Program-made: the position numbers and the translations under genes
Notes under the pieces: generated by a model
Databases searched by the model: none
Told to the model about the DNA's origin: nothing
Seen by the model: only the letters and a program-made list of their open reading frames with translations
From: a virus
DNA length: 20,221 nt
Virus record (IMG/VR): IMGVR_UViG_3300007276_000413
Coordinates: 1 to 20,221 of that record
Direction: 5' to 3' (one strand)
Shown here: in pieces, positions 1-7,367 of the stretch
Layout: every line of letters starts with the position of its first letter
Position numbering within the stretch: position 1 is the first letter of the stretch

Positions 1-410
1 AAGCGGTTCGCATTCACCTGTCGTATCACGTCTTTGGCGGGCATGGCATTGACTGCTTTTATCGTGGCAGGGCCAATCTGTCCGTCTTGCGTTGCGCCGA
101 CAACCTTTTGCAGCACCTTAGCCGCGCGGGCTGGTCCGCTATTCACGGCGAAATCAGCCACGGTGTAATCAACGCCCATCGGCAACAAGTCAGCAAGCAC
201 CACATCCCAATAATTTCGCTTGTAGACAACCACGGCTTGCTCGGTCGTCAGCGCCTTCAAATCCGCAATCGTGCCCTTCGGCTTGATGAAGCGGCGAAAG
301 GTTCCGATGGTGATGCCTTTGTTCGTCGCCCCACCGGGGTCGGACGGATGGTTCACAAAGCCGCCTTCATGCTTGAGAATAAGCGGGATGATTTGTTGCG
401 AACGGTTCAT
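1..410 (-). CDS. Endolysin, GH108-type muramidase (3' end cut by window)
   Basis: The reverse strand from the ATG at 410 reads through to the left edge without a stop, giving about 136 residues of a longer protein. It begins MNRSQQIIPLILKHEGGFVN and continues HPSDPGGATNKGIT, the signature of glycoside hydrolase family 108 lysozymes, which cut peptidoglycan glycan strands. The catalytic Glu of that family corresponds to E15 in the HEGG motif. A later stretch, from about residue 80, contains DYTVADFAVNSGPARAAKVLQ and DGQIGPAT, matching the predicted peptidoglycan-binding domain that usually follows. No signal peptide or SAR segment is seen, so export presumably needs a holin. The start overlaps the upstream stop as ATGA, with GGAG eight bases before it, suggesting translational coupling. 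Family call is strong; specificity is inferred. Confidence 0.93.
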   Translation of the reverse strand, partial: MNRSQQIIPLILKHEGGFVNHPSDPGGATNKGITIGTFRRFIKPKGTIADLKALTTEQAVVVYKRNYWDVVLADLLPMGVDYTVADFAVNSGPARAAKVLQKVVGATQDGQIGPATIKAVNAMPAKDVIRQVNANR

Positions 411-937
411 TTCAATTGCTCCAATTCTTTGCGCAAACTCTGAATTTGCTGCTCAAGAGGGCTGACGACAGGCGGGCCAAGCTGCGGCACAGGCACATCG
501 TCGTTGCTGTCGTAAAGAGGTGTCACGACATTCCACAGTCTCCACGGGCAAGTATGCACAACATCAGCGTGCGAATTGTGGTAAAGTTCCTGTGGCGTCA
601 TTGATACAACTTGGTCCCGCCAAACCAGTGTGCCGCCCGTTCTAACTTGCGGAGGCCCGGCAAAGAGCCAGTTTGTCCTGACGGATAATTCAAACCGCTC
701 GCCGATATACCAGCGGCTCTCAATCCAAGTGCAGTTGCGCAGCTTTTCGGCTTGGCCGTCAAACGTCACATCAAATTCATTCGGCCCGACGCGCGGGTTT
801 TCGATTTGCAGCTTTGACACTACCGGGTCAACATAACCCTCAACCAGCGAATAGATGAAAGTCGCACTAAAAAACAAAACCAGCAGCGTCGCTGCACCAA
901 AAACCAGACTGTCAAGCTTTCGCAAAAATCGTCCCAT
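407..937 (-). CDS. Membrane-anchored lysis-cassette protein, possible spanin-like
   Basis: A 176-residue protein of unknown function. Residues about 9-34 (numbered from the upstream GTG) form one N-terminal transmembrane segment. The rest would face the periplasm: a beta-rich region with two cysteines (near 71 and 132) that could pair, a proline-rich linker, and a short charged C-terminal helix ending in SLRKELEQLK that may form a coiled coil. I prefer the ATG at 937 because GGAG lies five bases before it; a GTG at 943 overlapping the previous stop (GTGA) is the alternative and adds two residues. It lies between a small one-TM protein and the endolysin, so a role in lysis, such as an inner-membrane spanin-like subunit, is plausible. 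The fold is not the usual long coiled coil of Rz, so this remains a guess. Confidence 0.75.
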   Translation of the reverse strand: MGRFLRKLDSLVFGAATLLVLFFSATFIYSLVEGYVDPVVSKLQIENPRVGPNEFDVTFDGQAEKLRNCTWIESRWYIGERFELSVRTNWLFAGPPQVRTGGTLVWRDQVVSMTPQELYHNSHADVVHTCPWRLWNVVTPLYDSNDDVPVPQLGPPVVSPLEQQIQSLRKELEQLK

Positions 938-939
938 GT

Positions 940-1128
940 TCACTCCGACCCTATCATCCCCCTGATGGCTTTCACCATGCTTTCATACCCAAGCGCGACT
1001 GCGCCAAGAGTTATTACAACCCAAGACGCGCTTGCGCGAATTGATCCGAACAGCCAAGCCCGACGGCTTTCCTGCTCAAGAACCTTGCGGAGGGCTTCAA
1101 CCTCCTCGTCTGACAAAGGGCGCGTCAC
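940..1128 (-). CDS. Small one-TM protein, holin candidate
   Basis: A 62-residue protein. Residues about 6-25 form a charged amphipathic helix (DEEVEALRKVLEQESRR), followed by a single hydrophobic segment at about 33-50 (SWVVITLGAVALGY) and a short basic/acidic tail. Small one-TM proteins like this commonly sit just before phage endolysins and are often annotated as holins or unknown membrane proteins. It starts at a GTG at 1128, two bases from the preceding TAG, with only a weak GAG eleven bases upstream, so translation may depend on coupling. Holin function is inferred from position and topology alone. Confidence 0.7.
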   Translation of the reverse strand: MTRPLSDEEVEALRKVLEQESRRAWLFGSIRASASWVVITLGAVALGYESMVKAIRGMIGSE

Positions 1129-1129
1129 G

Positions 1130-1453
1130 CTACGCTAACTCGGCGGGTACAACGATGTCCATGTACCCCTCATTGGGGAACGTCTCGACAGCGCCTCCGG
1201 CGTACGTCACCTGGAACTCAGCTTCATAGTCTCCTGCGTCCTGTGTATCGCCCAAGGCAAAGTCGTACCGAACGACTCCGGTGGGGCCGTCAACGACGAC
1301 GGCGGGTGCGACCAGAACCGCGTTACGGTTCCGTTTGTTCCGCATGTGGAAAAGGATAGTAGCGCCGCTCACGTTAGCTGCGGTGCGGTCAGGGTTCACT
1401 AGGCGCGCTAGAAGGGCCGGTGATGTATCGTTTTGCTTTATGATAAAAGTCAT
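1130..1453 (-). CDS. BppU-like baseplate/fibre-associated beta-sandwich protein
   Basis: A 107-residue protein beginning MTFIIKQNDTSPALLARLVN and continuing with GATILFHMRNK, then DAGDYEAEFQVTYAGG. This is the pattern of the N-terminal domain of phage BppU (upper baseplate) proteins, an Ig-like sandwich found in many tailed phages beside receptor-binding genes. Length fits one such domain with nothing appended, so it may be an adaptor or short decoration rather than a full baseplate arm. A GAGGG Shine-Dalgarno precedes the ATG by six bases. The gene follows the two fibre genes with a 33-base gap that contains a small hairpin (TTGCC/GGCAA). Confidence 0.72.
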   Translation of the reverse strand: MTFIIKQNDTSPALLARLVNPDRTAANVSGATILFHMRNKRNRNAVLVAPAVVVDGPTGVVRYDFALGDTQDAGDYEAEFQVTYAGGAVETFPNEGYMDIVVPAELA

Positions 1454-1486
1454 GTCGGCCCTCGTTTGTTGCCTATAGTGGCAAAT

Positions 1487-3388
1487 TTAGTCCAAAAATA
1501 CAACACTGTTCGGCGCGTCCGTTATTGGGTAGGCGTTGTTGGTTTCCCCCGAACCGACACCCGCTACGTTTGGTCCCCAACGGTACGAGACGGTGTCAAA
1601 CACCGACGTGTTTTTCATGTCGTCATCGTAGTAGTGCTCCCGTGGGAACGCTGCATCCACGTACCCTAGGCTCAAGACCGGAACCCCGGAAGTGATAACA
1701 GAAGCGCTCAGTGCGTGGTCTTGCGCCAGTGAGCTGGTGCCTAGCACAGGCACGCCGGACAGGATATCCTGCGCTGTAAGGCTGTTCTGGACAGCGAACG
1801 TCGCGGAAACCCCGCCGAGGGAGAACGACGTGGTGTCGGCGGTTACGCTAGTGGCGAACCGTGTGCTGATGTCTACCCCGGATAGGGTGAACGCCCGCGC
1901 GTCGGCTGGAAGCACAATTTCGAGCTCGAGTGCAGCGTCTACCCCAGTGAAACTGAACGCCCCTGTGTCGAACGGGGTGATGGTCGACACCTCAAAGAAC
2001 GCGTTTACGCCCGCGAGCGAGAACGATCCTACAGCGGCTTCTAAGTTGCCCGCATTTGACAGCCCTACGTCGTAACCGGTTATCGTGAGCGCTGCTTGGT
2101 CCGCATGCAGTATGACGTTTGTGGTCAGGCCCGCGTCTACTCCGGTCGCAGAGAACGACCTCGTGACTGCGGGGAGGTGAGCGGCTCTCGTGAACTCGAC
2201 GTCAAAGCCTGTGGCAGCAAAAGACCGCGTGTCTGCGGTTCTGATAAAGCTGGCAGCTAGCCCGGTGTCGCTACCGTTCAGCGCAAACGTTCCAAGCAGC
2301 GCAGCAAACTCGCCGTCGGTAACAACGCCAACCTGAATTCCTGCCAGATCATACGCGCGGGTCTCAGCTGAGATCACGAACGTCCGTGGGGACGCCTCTG
2401 CGGCAATACCGGTGAGGGTAAACGCCCCTGTAGACGCTCCCATGACCACGATTGTGGCGAGTCCAGCGGCGATACCAGTGTAGTTGTACTGCGCCCGCAC
2501 AGCGGGAAGTTGGATAACGCGTGTCAGGCCGACGTCAACTGGAGTGACCCCAAATGTGGCCGCGTCAGCGTTCAGGAACAGCCCTTTTTCGAACGTCGCG
2601 TCTACACCGGTTGCATTGTAACCGTTTGTATCAGCGGGCATGACCAGGCTAGTCGGTAGCGTAACGTCCAGACCGGTCAGGGCAAACGACGCCGTGTCTG
2701 CGAGCATCGAGTACCCGCGCTGGAACGTCGCGTCGATGCCCGTAAGGGAGAACGGCCCGACTATGACCGTTAGGTCAATGCCGAGTTCGATGTTTAGGTC
2801 AACGCCTGTAAGCGAGAAAGCGCCAACGGTGACTGGTAGTGGGAACCCGCGCGGGAACGTCGCGTCGATGCCACTAACCGAGAACGTGCCCGCCGTAACA
2901 GGGAGCGTGTACCCGCGCGGGAACGTCACGTCGACGCCGGTCAGCGCGAATGAGCCGGTGTCCGCAGGCATGACCAGATCGCTCTGGAACGTCGCGTCAA
3001 TGCCCGCAAGCGCGAACGTACCGGTGTCCGCAGGCATGACTACGTCGTTGAGGAACGTCGCGTCGATGCCAGCCAGCGCAAGCGCACCGGTCTCCGCAGG
3101 CATGACTCGCCCAAGCTCGAGCGGAACCTCAAGGTTAGACAGCGTGAAGGGGCCCAGGTCTGCGGCGAGGGCGTAAACACCCACCGCAGAAAGTTCCGCC
3201 TTAAACTCAGCCCATGTGGCGAAGAAGTACCCGTTAGGCGTTACACCAGTGTCCACGCCGGTGACAGCAAACGCGCCTACGACACAGTCCAGCGTGTACG
3301 CACCGTTAAACGAAGCGTCCTGAATGGGGGCACCCAGGTGATCTAGTAAGATGTTACCTTGGTGGTCTTCTAGGAAACCGGCTGGCAT
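1487..3388 (-). CDS. Repeat-rich tail fibre-like protein (633 aa)
   Basis: The protein is mostly a solenoid of about twenty 22-residue units (residues 95-535) with the pattern hydrophobic-M-P-A-D-T-G-x-F-A-L-T-G-I/V-D-A-x-F plus four variable residues. Residues 1-94 include two degenerate relatives of the unit around 35-49 and 77-90. After the array come two copies of a second motif (ILSGVPVLG and ITSGVPVLS, about 540-580) and a polar tail with YYDDD. Related short repeats are, from memory, frequent in phage and alphaproteobacterial surface proteins, but I know no assigned function. Low Cys and Trp, high Thr/Asp/Gly and the short beta-strand-like period suggest an extended fibre. GGGGGAT precedes the ATG. 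It sits nine bases after the 927-aa fibre gene, with which it shares the repeat. Confidence 0.85.
   Translation of the reverse strand: MPAGFLEDHQGNILLDHLGAPIQDASFNGAYTLDCVVGAFAVTGVDTGVTPNGYFFATWAEFKAELSAVGVYALAADLGPFTLSNLEVPLELGRVMPAETGALALAGIDATFLNDVVMPADTGTFALAGIDATFQSDLVMPADTGSFALTGVDVTFPRGYTLPVTAGTFSVSGIDATFPRGFPLPVTVGAFSLTGVDLNIELGIDLTVIVGPFSLTGIDATFQRGYSMLADTASFALTGLDVTLPTSLVMPADTNGYNATGVDATFEKGLFLNADAATFGVTPVDVGLTRVIQLPAVRAQYNYTGIAAGLATIVVMGASTGAFTLTGIAAEASPRTFVISAETRAYDLAGIQVGVVTDGEFAALLGTFALNGSDTGLAASFIRTADTRSFAATGFDVEFTRAAHLPAVTRSFSATGVDAGLTTNVILHADQAALTITGYDVGLSNAGNLEAAVGSFSLAGVNAFFEVSTITPFDTGAFSFTGVDAALELEIVLPADARAFTLSGVDISTRFATSVTADTTSFSLGGVSATFAVQNSLTAQDILSGVPVLGTSSLAQDHALSASVITSGVPVLSLGYVDAAFPREHYYDDDMKNTSVFDTVSYRWGPNVAGVGSGETNNAYPITDAPNSVVFLD
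1784..3106 (-). repeat. About twenty 66-bp tandem repeats inside the 633-aa fibre gene
   Basis: Counting in the protein, 18 of 20 consecutive units are exactly 22 residues, one is 24 and one 21, giving a 66-base period. The best conserved DNA segment on the plus strand is GGAACGTCGCGTCGATGCC and close variants, seen for example near 2725, 2862, 2985 and 3052, encoding the G-I-D-A-T-F core. Units near the start of the gene (about 2850-3106) are most alike and those near its end most diverged, as expected for an array that grows by local duplication. The repeats are in frame throughout. Confidence 0.9.
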
Positions 3389-3397
3389 GTGATCCCC

Positions 3398-6181
3398 CTA
3401 GACCTGGCTGACTTGGAAGCGAAGGAACAAGTCGTTGTAGTCGGTGATAGCAGCCTTTTGCGGAGCTGTCAGCGCCATCACGCTAAGGGCGGGGCCAACC
3501 GGTAGGTCGACGTGAGCCTGCGAAGCAATTACTGCCGCGCCCTGCTCCAAGTAAACTGTTGCGTCCATCTGGGTGTTCGCGCTGCTCTTTCCGATAACGT
3601 ACGTGAGCGCGTGCGGCCCATCAGGGTTCACGAAATCTCCAGGGTCAGACAATCGCACTCTGTATTCGCTAGCCGAAGGGGCCAACTCCGAGCGCACGTA
3701 TGTGCCGTCGTCCCGCACTGTTTCGCCGATCGAAGCCCACAGCCCTGTTGTAGCACCGACTTCGTTCTGCCACGCGCCAACGCTATTATCTGCGTCAGGG
3801 CGCATAAACAGGAACGTGTATGCTTCAGCTATATCTGAGCCAGCAAGCGCAAAGGTGCCCACTGTGGTCGGCATCACCAGGGCGACAGGAAACTCCACGG
3901 ATACGCCTGCGACAGCGAACGCACCTACTGTGACCGGTAGGCTCTTCCCTAGAAGGAACGTCGCGTCGACGCCCGTCAGGGCCACGGAGCCGGTGATTGC
4001 GTCGAGTATGATTGCTCTTTGGAACGCCGCGTCGACGCCCGTAAGTGTGAACGGGCCTACCGTCGCTGGCATCACCAGGGCGACAGGGAACGTCGCGTCG
4101 ATACCGGTCAGCGCGAAAGTGTTGACGTCCGCAGACATAGTAACGTCAAGGGTTCCGGCTGCGCTGAAGGTCGAGACGTCAGAAAAAGCAGCGACGCGGT
4201 AGTAATATTTGTTGGTGACCGCCGTCGCCGCAAAGGTCGAGACGTCAGAAAAAGCAGCGACGCGGTCGTAAGTTGTGTTGGTAGCCGCCGTCGCGGTCAC
4301 TGTAGACGCACTCGCGAACGCAGCTGCCCGACTTAATACTGTGTACTTTACAGCAGTTGCGGTGAATGTGGACGCGGCCCCAATCGTAGCGCTACGGCTT
4401 TCCGTGCGTGTTGCTGTGGCCGATACGGTTGAGGCAGAAACAATGGCGGCGGTTCTATCGAAGGCGTTAACTGGACCGAGGTCGGTGATTGTCCAGCCGT
4501 CCCGGCTGATCAGCAAACCTCGCGCGGTCGCTGCTGCTCCACCGCCGGTATATTTTGTCTGGTTGAAGTCAGCGATTATCGCATCTGGCGGCGTCCCTGC
4601 AGTCGCCTCCATGTTTATGAGCCATGCGTCGTAGTCCGCTCGCGCCAATGCGGAGGCGGTCATAAAATCGTCGAGACCATTACCCGCGCCTGCTACAACG
4701 CCCGCGACGCTGAAGTTTTCAATACCCGGACAAGACACTGTCGGAGACGTGTCGATCGAAAAGAACATGCGGAAAAAGCTGGTGACACTTGACGTGTCCC
4801 AGCTTGCACCAAACGTGACGCTTGTTAGGTTCTCCGTGTTGGAGAACATGTACTCCAAGCCGTTCCCTGTCAGTGCTGTGGTTGTCCAGCTTGAGAGGTC
4901 TATTGTGGTGATAGCAGTGTTCGAGAACATAAACCGCATTGTGGTCGCGGAAGACACGTTCCACGCCTCGATGCCCGTTACTGCCGCGAGAGATGAACAG
5001 CCCTCAACGAAGTTCCGCATGTCGGTGACTATGCTGGTATCCCAGTCAGTAACATCGAGCGACGTCAACGACGAACAGTTGCGGAACATCTGGTAGACAG
5101 TCGTGACTGTGGACGTGTCTACCATCGACATGTCTATCGAAGCCAGTGAAGTACAGTCTTGGAAAACTCCACGGAAGTCGTTGAAAAGTGGGTCGTCCGT
5201 GAAGAAACCAGTCCAGTCCGCAGAGGTTAGGTTGGAGCAGCCGCTGAAAGAGTACGGGAAGTCACGCCACCCTACGGAGCCAATGATGACGCTGTTGACC
5301 CGATCCTTGCTTGTCCCAACACCGTCAAAACTGATGTTTGCAAACTGGCGCAGAACCCTGATGTCGTAGGTTGCCGCTGCGCCGGAATACGTGTGCGCCA
5401 GAGCGGCATCGTCAAAGGCCGTGATCACGCTGGAGCTACCGTCGCCCCACTCGATGGTCGCGTCAAAAGAACCGTTGCTTACGCAGGGGATCGTGAAGAC
5501 TTCGTCAGCGCCGACCGTGGTGATGTTCATCGAGAACGGAACACCAACCCAAGGATCGGAGGCGGCGACAGTCGAAGCGCTGGTGATCGCAGCGGTTCTG
5601 TCGAAGGTGGTGACGGTAGGGGAGGCTTTGAGATTAAAGCCATAACGGGCTTCGTCTATTATTACGGTGTTGTCTATTTCAGGGTAGAAGTAGAAGAAAT
5701 GCTCTGCGTCGTGATCTACGCCGTCATCAATCGAGAATACCAGTTCAAACTCATATTCGTCGTTGCCGTTTGTCGCTGCTAATGTGCTGTCTGTGCTTCC
5801 TTCGTTGTAGCGAATTACGCCGTCATTAAGGGTTCCAGACCCAAGCACTTGTGTAACGGTATCCCCCGGCCATACTTGGTTGTCGGTGCAAGCCACAAAG
5901 CCGTCCGTACCCACGGATACATAGGTGTTGCCGCCATAGTTTTGCGCGTTGTCGGTACTCTTGCGGTACACGAGGTTGAGAACTGGTTGCGCCGCCGTTG
6001 TTGCGCCTGCGATCTCTTGCACAAGAAACCGCATCCGGTATTGAACACCAGCCTCAATGGTTTCTGACAGAAAGCCAGAACTCAAGACAGCGGTTGTGCC
6101 TATCTGACCAGTGCCTTGCGCTCCTGTATCAGCGTATATCGCGCACGCCTGTACCCGCCAAACTGGGTTGACGTGTGACAT
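3398..6181 (-). CDS. Multidomain tail fibre: PKD-like, BspA-type LRR and short repeats (927 aa)
   Basis: Domains in order: residues 1-190, a beta-rich N-terminal region of unknown family; 193-205, a single FDRTAAITSASTV unit; about 215-285, a PKD-like fold (IEWGDGSS then LAHTYSGAAATYDIRVL); about 297-495, BspA-type leucine-rich repeats of the DUF285 kind (CSSLTSLDVTDWDTSIVTDM and relatives); about 505-569, the usual LRR cap (YDAWLINM ... KYTGGGAAATARGLLISRDGWTITDLG split across the cap); 572-676, five FDRTAAI-type units; 680-789, five 22-residue units shared with the next gene; 790-927, a terminal beta domain starting MRPDADNSVGAW. BspA LRR and PKD domains are protein- or glycan-binding modules on bacterial surfaces, so receptor recognition is the likely role; that is inference. 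The ATG overlaps the previous stop (TAATG). Confidence 0.87.
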   Translation of the reverse strand: MSHVNPVWRVQACAIYADTGAQGTGQIGTTAVLSSGFLSETIEAGVQYRMRFLVQEIAGATTAAQPVLNLVYRKSTDNAQNYGGNTYVSVGTDGFVACTDNQVWPGDTVTQVLGSGTLNDGVIRYNEGSTDSTLAATNGNDEYEFELVFSIDDGVDHDAEHFFYFYPEIDNTVIIDEARYGFNLKASPTVTTFDRTAAITSASTVAASDPWVGVPFSMNITTVGADEVFTIPCVSNGSFDATIEWGDGSSSVITAFDDAALAHTYSGAAATYDIRVLRQFANISFDGVGTSKDRVNSVIIGSVGWRDFPYSFSGCSNLTSADWTGFFTDDPLFNDFRGVFQDCTSLASIDMSMVDTSTVTTVYQMFRNCSSLTSLDVTDWDTSIVTDMRNFVEGCSSLAAVTGIEAWNVSSATTMRFMFSNTAITTIDLSSWTTTALTGNGLEYMFSNTENLTSVTFGASWDTSSVTSFFRMFFSIDTSPTVSCPGIENFSVAGVVAGAGNGLDDFMTASALARADYDAWLINMEATAGTPPDAIIADFNQTKYTGGGAAATARGLLISRDGWTITDLGPVNAFDRTAAIVSASTVSATATRTESRSATIGAASTFTATAVKYTVLSRAAAFASASTVTATAATNTTYDRVAAFSDVSTFAATAVTNKYYYRVAAFSDVSTFSAAGTLDVTMSADVNTFALTGIDATFPVALVMPATVGPFTLTGVDAAFQRAIILDAITGSVALTGVDATFLLGKSLPVTVGAFAVAGVSVEFPVALVMPTTVGTFALAGSDIAEAYTFLFMRPDADNSVGAWQNEVGATTGLWASIGETVRDDGTYVRSELAPSASEYRVRLSDPGDFVNPDGPHALTYVIGKSSANTQMDATVYLEQGAAVIASQAHVDLPVGPALSVMALTAPQKAAITDYNDLFLRFQVSQV
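3815..4144 (-). repeat. Five 66-bp repeats shared with the 633-aa fibre gene
   Basis: Residues 680-789 of the 927-aa protein are five units of the same 22-residue repeat that fills the neighbouring gene (for example FALTGIDATF, FTLTGVDAAF, VALTGVDATF). The plus-strand core GGAACGTCGCGTCGACGCC near 3955 and variants near 4020 and 4087 match copies in 1784-3106, so the relation is visible at DNA level. Confidence 0.88.
4154..4468 (-). repeat. Second repeat family (FDRTAAI-type), about five units
   Basis: Residues 572-676 carry FDRTAAIVSASTV, RSATIGAASTF, SRAAAFASASTV, DRVAAFSDVSTF and YRVAAFSDVSTF at roughly 20-22 residue spacing. The last two units are nearly identical in DNA: a 34-base match at 4167-4200 and 4233-4266, exactly 66 bases apart. 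A further single unit lies at about 5567-5605, on the other side of the PKD/LRR module. Confidence 0.85.
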
Positions 6182-6510
6182 TAGATGCGCCCACCAATTG
6201 GAAAGTCAGGATCGTCGGCGGCGCGGCTTGTGATCTCTGACCACTTTTCGCGGGTGACAGTACGTCCCTCAATGAAGCCATAAACCTTGCGGCGGCGCAG
6301 TCTGTCCATCAAGCCATGGATACAAGTCCCCCACCACTGCTTGCCTTCGATGTCCCACATATAGAAATCAAAGCCGTGCATCATGTAGCGCATGCCGCTT
6401 GTGTCGTATCCCAAAGCGCAGACAAACCCTTCGGGCGGCGCGTCCTCCGGGGAGCCTTGGTCGCTATCGAACGTCGACCCGTCGTCGTAGAAAATGCGCC
6501 AGTCTGGCAT
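6181..6510 (-). CDS. Hypothetical phage protein (109 aa), fibre-module neighbour
   Basis: A small soluble protein beginning MPDWRIFYDDGSTFDSDQG, with a Trp-rich middle (FYMWDIEGKQWWG) and a C-terminal half with a basic stretch (MDRLRRRKVYGF) ending DPDFPIGGRI. Proteins with this opening and with a GRTV-x-R-E-x-W-x-E-I segment recur near tail-fibre genes in tailed phages, but I know no assigned function. AGGTG precedes the ATG at a normal distance. Its TAA overlaps the ATG of the fibre gene, so the two are probably co-translated; a role in fibre assembly or attachment is only suggested by position. Confidence 0.8.
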   Translation of the reverse strand: MPDWRIFYDDGSTFDSDQGSPEDAPPEGFVCALGYDTSGMRYMMHGFDFYMWDIEGKQWWGTCIHGLMDRLRRRKVYGFIEGRTVTREKWSEITSRAADDPDFPIGGRI

Positions 6511-6523
6511 TTCGGCACCTCAT

Positions 6524-6913
6524 TTAGGTTAGCGACACCGAAATCTGCCCGATGTTGAAGTTGAGAACATCGTTGATGGTCAGCGCCGCAGAAGTGATGC
6601 CGTCCCACGCGAGCATGTTGCCGCCGGAGAGCGCGTCCCAAATGCCGACCGATACAATCGTGCCGTAGTTCGTGCCGGTGTTGGTCCATGAGACAGCGAC
6701 GGAGTTGGTAATCACTCCGGCTGCAGGCGCTCCAAACGTGACTGCCATGCGGACGTAGTTTCCGACTGCGGTGATCTCGTTTGCCGAACCCGCATCAGAG
6801 GGGCCAGGAGTGGTGTGCAGTGACAGGTACACCGTAGTCGGCGAGGTCAATGCGACGTTGCGGAACACATGGTTCAGCACCGCGTTTTCGGCGTAGTCTG
6901 AAAAGCTGGACAT
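6524..6913 (-). CDS. Small virion protein, Gp80-like tail/fibre family
   Basis: 129 residues, beta-rich: YLSLHTTPGPSDAGSANEI, then YVRMAVTFGAP, SVGIWDALSGGNMLAW and an ending LNFNIGQISVSLT. This order (short-chain sandwich with a conserved V-G-I-x-D-A-x-x-G-G-N-x-L motif) matches a widespread phage structural family often labelled tail fibre or Gp80-like. It presumably trimerises or decorates the virion; the precise location is not known. GGAG precedes the ATG. The protein at 9008-9451 has a similar ordering of strands (YVYIFN ... LIGYYDYGSS ... ESLTVNF) and may be a distant relative. Confidence 0.78.
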   Translation of the reverse strand: MSSFSDYAENAVLNHVFRNVALTSPTTVYLSLHTTPGPSDAGSANEITAVGNYVRMAVTFGAPAAGVITNSVAVSWTNTGTNYGTIVSVGIWDALSGGNMLAWDGITSAALTINDVLNFNIGQISVSLT

Positions 6914-6938
6914 CCGTCAGCTCCTTTCTGCTTTGGGT

Positions 6939-7358
6939 TTACCCAGTCGGTTGCCCGTACTGGCCTCGTATGGCTTGCTGCATCTTTGCAATTATGCTTT
7001 CCCGTCGGGCTGCTGCCGACATACCCGGGTTAGCGGTTGCAAGGTTCTCTTCCATGAACATTAACTGCAAACGGGTGTTCACGTCCAGATCATCTTGGTT
7101 ATCGTACATCTGCTCGGCTTTAGCCCGTGAGCGAGCGTCGACCTGCGCCTGCGTAACGACAGGAACCGGGCGCTCCTCCCGACAGGCAGCGATTACATCC
7201 TCTGCATTCTGCCACGGGCCAAACGCCTGGTGTTGGTTGCCGATAGCGCCCTGCCCGTTAGGGCGCGTCTGGTCGTACCGGACAACCCACTTGTTGTCCC
7301 CGGTTTGCTCGGCGGAGACATTGGTGCGGTTTTGCCATGCTTTCGTAATTGGCGGCAT
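6939..7358 (-). CDS. Hypothetical virion-module protein (139 aa)
   Basis: Not recognised. The N-terminal half (about 1-60) has a beta-like pattern (NKWVVRYDQTRPNG, then a GPWQNAEDVIAACREER segment). The C-terminal half (about 65-139) is predicted helical and charged (QVDARSRAKAEQMYDNQDDLD, MFMEENLATANPGM), ending with a Gln/Gly-rich tail. GGAG lies at a good distance before the ATG. It follows the three paralogous virion genes and precedes the Gp80-like gene in the same operon, so it is probably structural or an assembly factor, but nothing in the sequence fixes this. Confidence 0.75.
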   Translation of the reverse strand: MPPITKAWQNRTNVSAEQTGDNKWVVRYDQTRPNGQGAIGNQHQAFGPWQNAEDVIAACREERPVPVVTQAQVDARSRAKAEQMYDNQDDLDVNTRLQLMFMEENLATANPGMSAAARRESIIAKMQQAIRGQYGQPTG

Positions 7359-7367
7359 GTGTGGCTC

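Noticed and set aside
1466-1486. CACTATAGG on the minus strand as a T7/SP6-like promoter
   Set aside because: The core lies in a small TTGCC/GGCAA hairpin, matching sequence upstream is lacking, and I found no clear second copy in the late gaps.
1784-3106. Regular 66-base repeats considered as a CRISPR array
   Set aside because: Units are in-frame coding repeats without distinct constant repeats and variable spacers, and no cas genes are present.
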